NCBI RefSeq assembly: GCF_000516985.1
Contig: NW_006917091.1
Span: forward strand, 2,459,399-2,523,398
Source of the DNA: Pestalotiopsis fici W106-1
Taxonomy: Eukaryota; Ascomycota; Sordariomycetes; Amphisphaeriales; Sporocadaceae
DNA length: 64,000 bases
Direction of reading: 5' to 3'
The notes below the pieces were generated by a model that was not told the origin of the DNA, searched no databases, and saw only the letters and a list, made by a program, of their open reading frames with translations. The stretch's first letter is position 1; every line of letters begins with the position of its first letter. Both the position numbers and the translations under genes were made by a program. Shown here in pieces: positions 62,259 through 64,000 of this stretch.

Positions 62259-64000
62259 ATGAACACCACCAAGGCCACGGATCAAGCAAGCGCGATGACA
62301 GCAACGGCGCCCTTTTTGCGCCTGCCGACCGAGCTTCTTCACGACATTGTCCAATATATCGAGGAACCTGAAGATGTTGCAGCTTTCGTGAGTAGCTGTA
62401 AGCATTGTATGCTAGCTTTGGGTAAAGATTTTGTTCACGTACGATCTGCAAAGTTATGGATCGTGATTCAGCCCTTGGAGGACCTGTGGAGATACAGGAG
62501 TTGGGATGCGAAGCCTCTAACAACACTAGAGATGGCAATAGAGAGAACTTTTGACAAAGATATTCTCGAGTGGATACTGGATCTGCATGTGACGAATTAT
62601 CCTCAGTGCCTCGAGGAAGAGACAATCATCTCCAGCGTCGAACCCTCCTTACTTGTCAAGGCAATCCATCACCACAACAAAGCAGCAGTCCAATTGCTTT
62701 TGGACCGGGGCGTTAAAATCCTAAAATCTACTGCAACAGTAGAGGAAGTCAACAAACACTGGGAAGGGTTAATATGCCCCCTTCTGTCCGCTCTGGATGA
62801 GTTCCCCATAAGCAAAGATATCGTGCACGTTCTCCTAGAAGCAGGTCATTACGTGGATCACGAACACCTGTGTAGAAGTATTTGGAAGGACAACCCGGAA
62901 TTAGTCAGTCTTCTGCTAGAACGAGCGCCGGAGTCATATGCAACAGAGGCGAGAAGATACCAGCTGCTTGAGTATGCAGTCATAGGAGGCGATGATGAAG
63001 ACCCCAAGCTACTGGAGATGCTTATCAACAGCGGTATGGATATTGGAAGCGCACCGGAGGCGGAAAGAAATCGGCTGCTTAAGACTGCAATCACAAAAGG
63101 CAAGGATCGAGACACCAAGATACTTGAGTACCTTATCAACAGAGGTCTGGATATTGAAAGCAAGACCGGTAGGTATCTTGACCCGGAATATCCTGGTAGG
63201 CCAAAGCTAGCTTTCGACCCGATAAAATACTCGATACAAGCGGGCTATCCACAAAGCGCAATTTTTCTTCTACGACAACAAGTTCTCCAAGGTTTGCACA
63301 CGCTTGAGAGTCTGCCAAATCTCGCTCAACCAGTATTCGAGGTTTATGCCGGATCGCAATTACGGAGACCTGAAGTGTATTCCCACAATTTTGGATATGT
63401 TGAGTTTACCATGGCACTCCACGCAGAATTCACCACTTCCATCTGCAATGCACTCACCCTCGAGGAGGCAGACGTTGAACAAAAGTATCGCGAAGGCTGT
63501 GACTTTATTATGTCTCAGGTGCTTCAACACTCCATTCATTCGAGCAAACTCATGACATATATGCTTGCAAACGGATGCAGGATTTTGCCCGAATTTATTT
63601 TCCAAGAAATTGAGTTCTGGCGAATGGCCGAGCACTGCCTGGTAACTAATCACGAACACCCATATCGCAAATTATGCAAACGGTGCAAAAAGCGCAAGGG
63701 TATCAGAAATCCTTGTCCTAAAGGGGACTCTTCGTACACAGAGGCCATGTCGCATCTGGACTTGTTACTTTCCTGGGCTGGTTCAGATCTGATCAACAGC
63801 AGAAACAAAGTCAATATCGTCCGGAAGAGAGTCCAGGAAGAAGTCGAGATGACACCTCTTGATTACGCCTGGGCTGGTTCAAGCAGCATAAGCAAGGTCA
63901 AGCTCACCAGTGGAAGGGTCAAGGAAGTGGTCGAGATGACACTTCTGGACTACGCTCTCGTGAACTGTATTTGGCCGGTCGTCTTCTGTCTGGTCCGGCA
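62259..64000 (+). CDS. F-box-like / ankyrin-like protein, 3' truncated by window edge
   Basis: An uninterrupted frame of 580 codons from ATG 62259 to the last base, without a stop. The N terminus has an F-box-like motif (FLRLPTELLHDIVQYIEEPEDV, about 19-40), as in SCF ubiquitin-ligase adaptors. The middle consists of helical repeats resembling ankyrin units: AVQLLLDRGV, IVHVLLEAGH, LVSLLLERAP, LLEMLINSGMDI and ILEYLINRGLDI. A basic Cys segment (LCKRCKKRKGIRNPCPKG, about 472-489) could bind metal or nucleic acid. Towards the edge two units repeat VEMTPLDYA and VEMTLLDYA, again ankyrin-like. Such F-box/ankyrin proteins are abundant and fast-evolving in filamentous fungi. The C terminus lies outside the window. 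The target is unknown. Confidence 0.85.
   Translation, partial: MNTTKATDQASAMTATAPFLRLPTELLHDIVQYIEEPEDVAAFVSSCKHCMLALGKDFVHVRSAKLWIVIQPLEDLWRYRSWDAKPLTTLEMAIERTFDKDILEWILDLHVTNYPQCLEEETIISSVEPSLLVKAIHHHNKAAVQLLLDRGVKILKSTATVEEVNKHWEGLICPLLSALDEFPISKDIVHVLLEAGHYVDHEHLCRSIWKDNPELVSLLLERAPESYATEARRYQLLEYAVIGGDDEDPKLLEMLINSGMDIGSAPEAERNRLLKTAITKGKDRDTKILEYLINRGLDIESKTGRYLDPEYPGRPKLAFDPIKYSIQAGYPQSAIFLLRQQVLQGLHTLESLPNLAQPVFEVYAGSQLRRPEVYSHNFGYVEFTMALHAEFTTSICNALTLEEADVEQKYREGCDFIMSQVLQHSIHSSKLMTYMLANGCRILPEFIFQEIEFWRMAEHCLVTNHEHPYRKLCKRCKKRKGIRNPCPKGDSSYTEAMSHLDLLLSWAGSDLINSRNKVNIVRKRVQEEVEMTPLDYAWAGSSSISKVKLTSGRVKEVVEMTLLDYALVNCIWPVVFCLVR

Overview
The window is nuclear DNA of a filamentous ascomycete (Pezizomycotina; a sordariomycete is my best guess, inferred from protein style only). 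Genes carry many short introns (about 50-90 nt) with GT..AG ends and CTAAC-like branch sites. The gene content is typical of moulds: Atg11, CENP-H, a HET-domain protein, a rhodopsin-like integral membrane protein, a P450, and Ser/Thr-rich secreted proteins with fungal carbohydrate-binding modules. One relic shows stop codons that fit repeat-induced point mutation. There are 100 Ns at 60908-61007, so this is a scaffold with a sized gap. I rebuilt gene models by hand; in every multi-exon model the exon lengths sum to whole codons.

Region 1 (1-33 kb) is mostly housekeeping. CENP-H (-) and ATG11 (+) share a divergent promoter. They are followed by mitochondrial ribosomal protein bL9m (-), a half-size ABC transporter of the heavy-metal-tolerance type (+), a very repetitive secreted protein ending in a hevein-type chitin-binding domain (+), a peroxisomal enoyl-CoA isomerase/hydratase ending in SKL (-), phosphoglucomutase (-), oligoribonuclease REX2 (-), a small basic coiled-coil protein (-) and TIM54 (-). 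Between them lie two gene-poor stretches of about 2.7 kb (15.4-18.1 and 28.6-31.3 kb).

Region 2 (33-64 kb) is accessory in character: sparse genes, long intergenic DNA and many secreted or oxidative enzymes. In order they are a secreted GH3 beta-glucosidase (-), cytochrome P450 (-), a decayed retrotransposon gag fragment, a rhodopsin-like membrane protein (-), vanillyl-alcohol oxidase (+), a small Cys-rich ORF and a HET-domain protein (+), a secreted Thr-rich protein with a C-terminal carbohydrate-binding-like domain (+), an etherase-type glutathione transferase (-), a Baeyer-Villiger monooxygenase (-), a Ser-rich CAP/PR-1 protein (-), and the start of an F-box/ankyrin-like gene that runs off the right edge.

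The most interesting hypothesis is functional. Vanillyl-alcohol oxidase, an etherase-type GST, a Baeyer-Villiger monooxygenase and a P450 lie within 19 kb. Such a set could process lignin-derived or other phenolic ethers and ketones. This is inferred from family membership and proximity; no shared regulation is visible.
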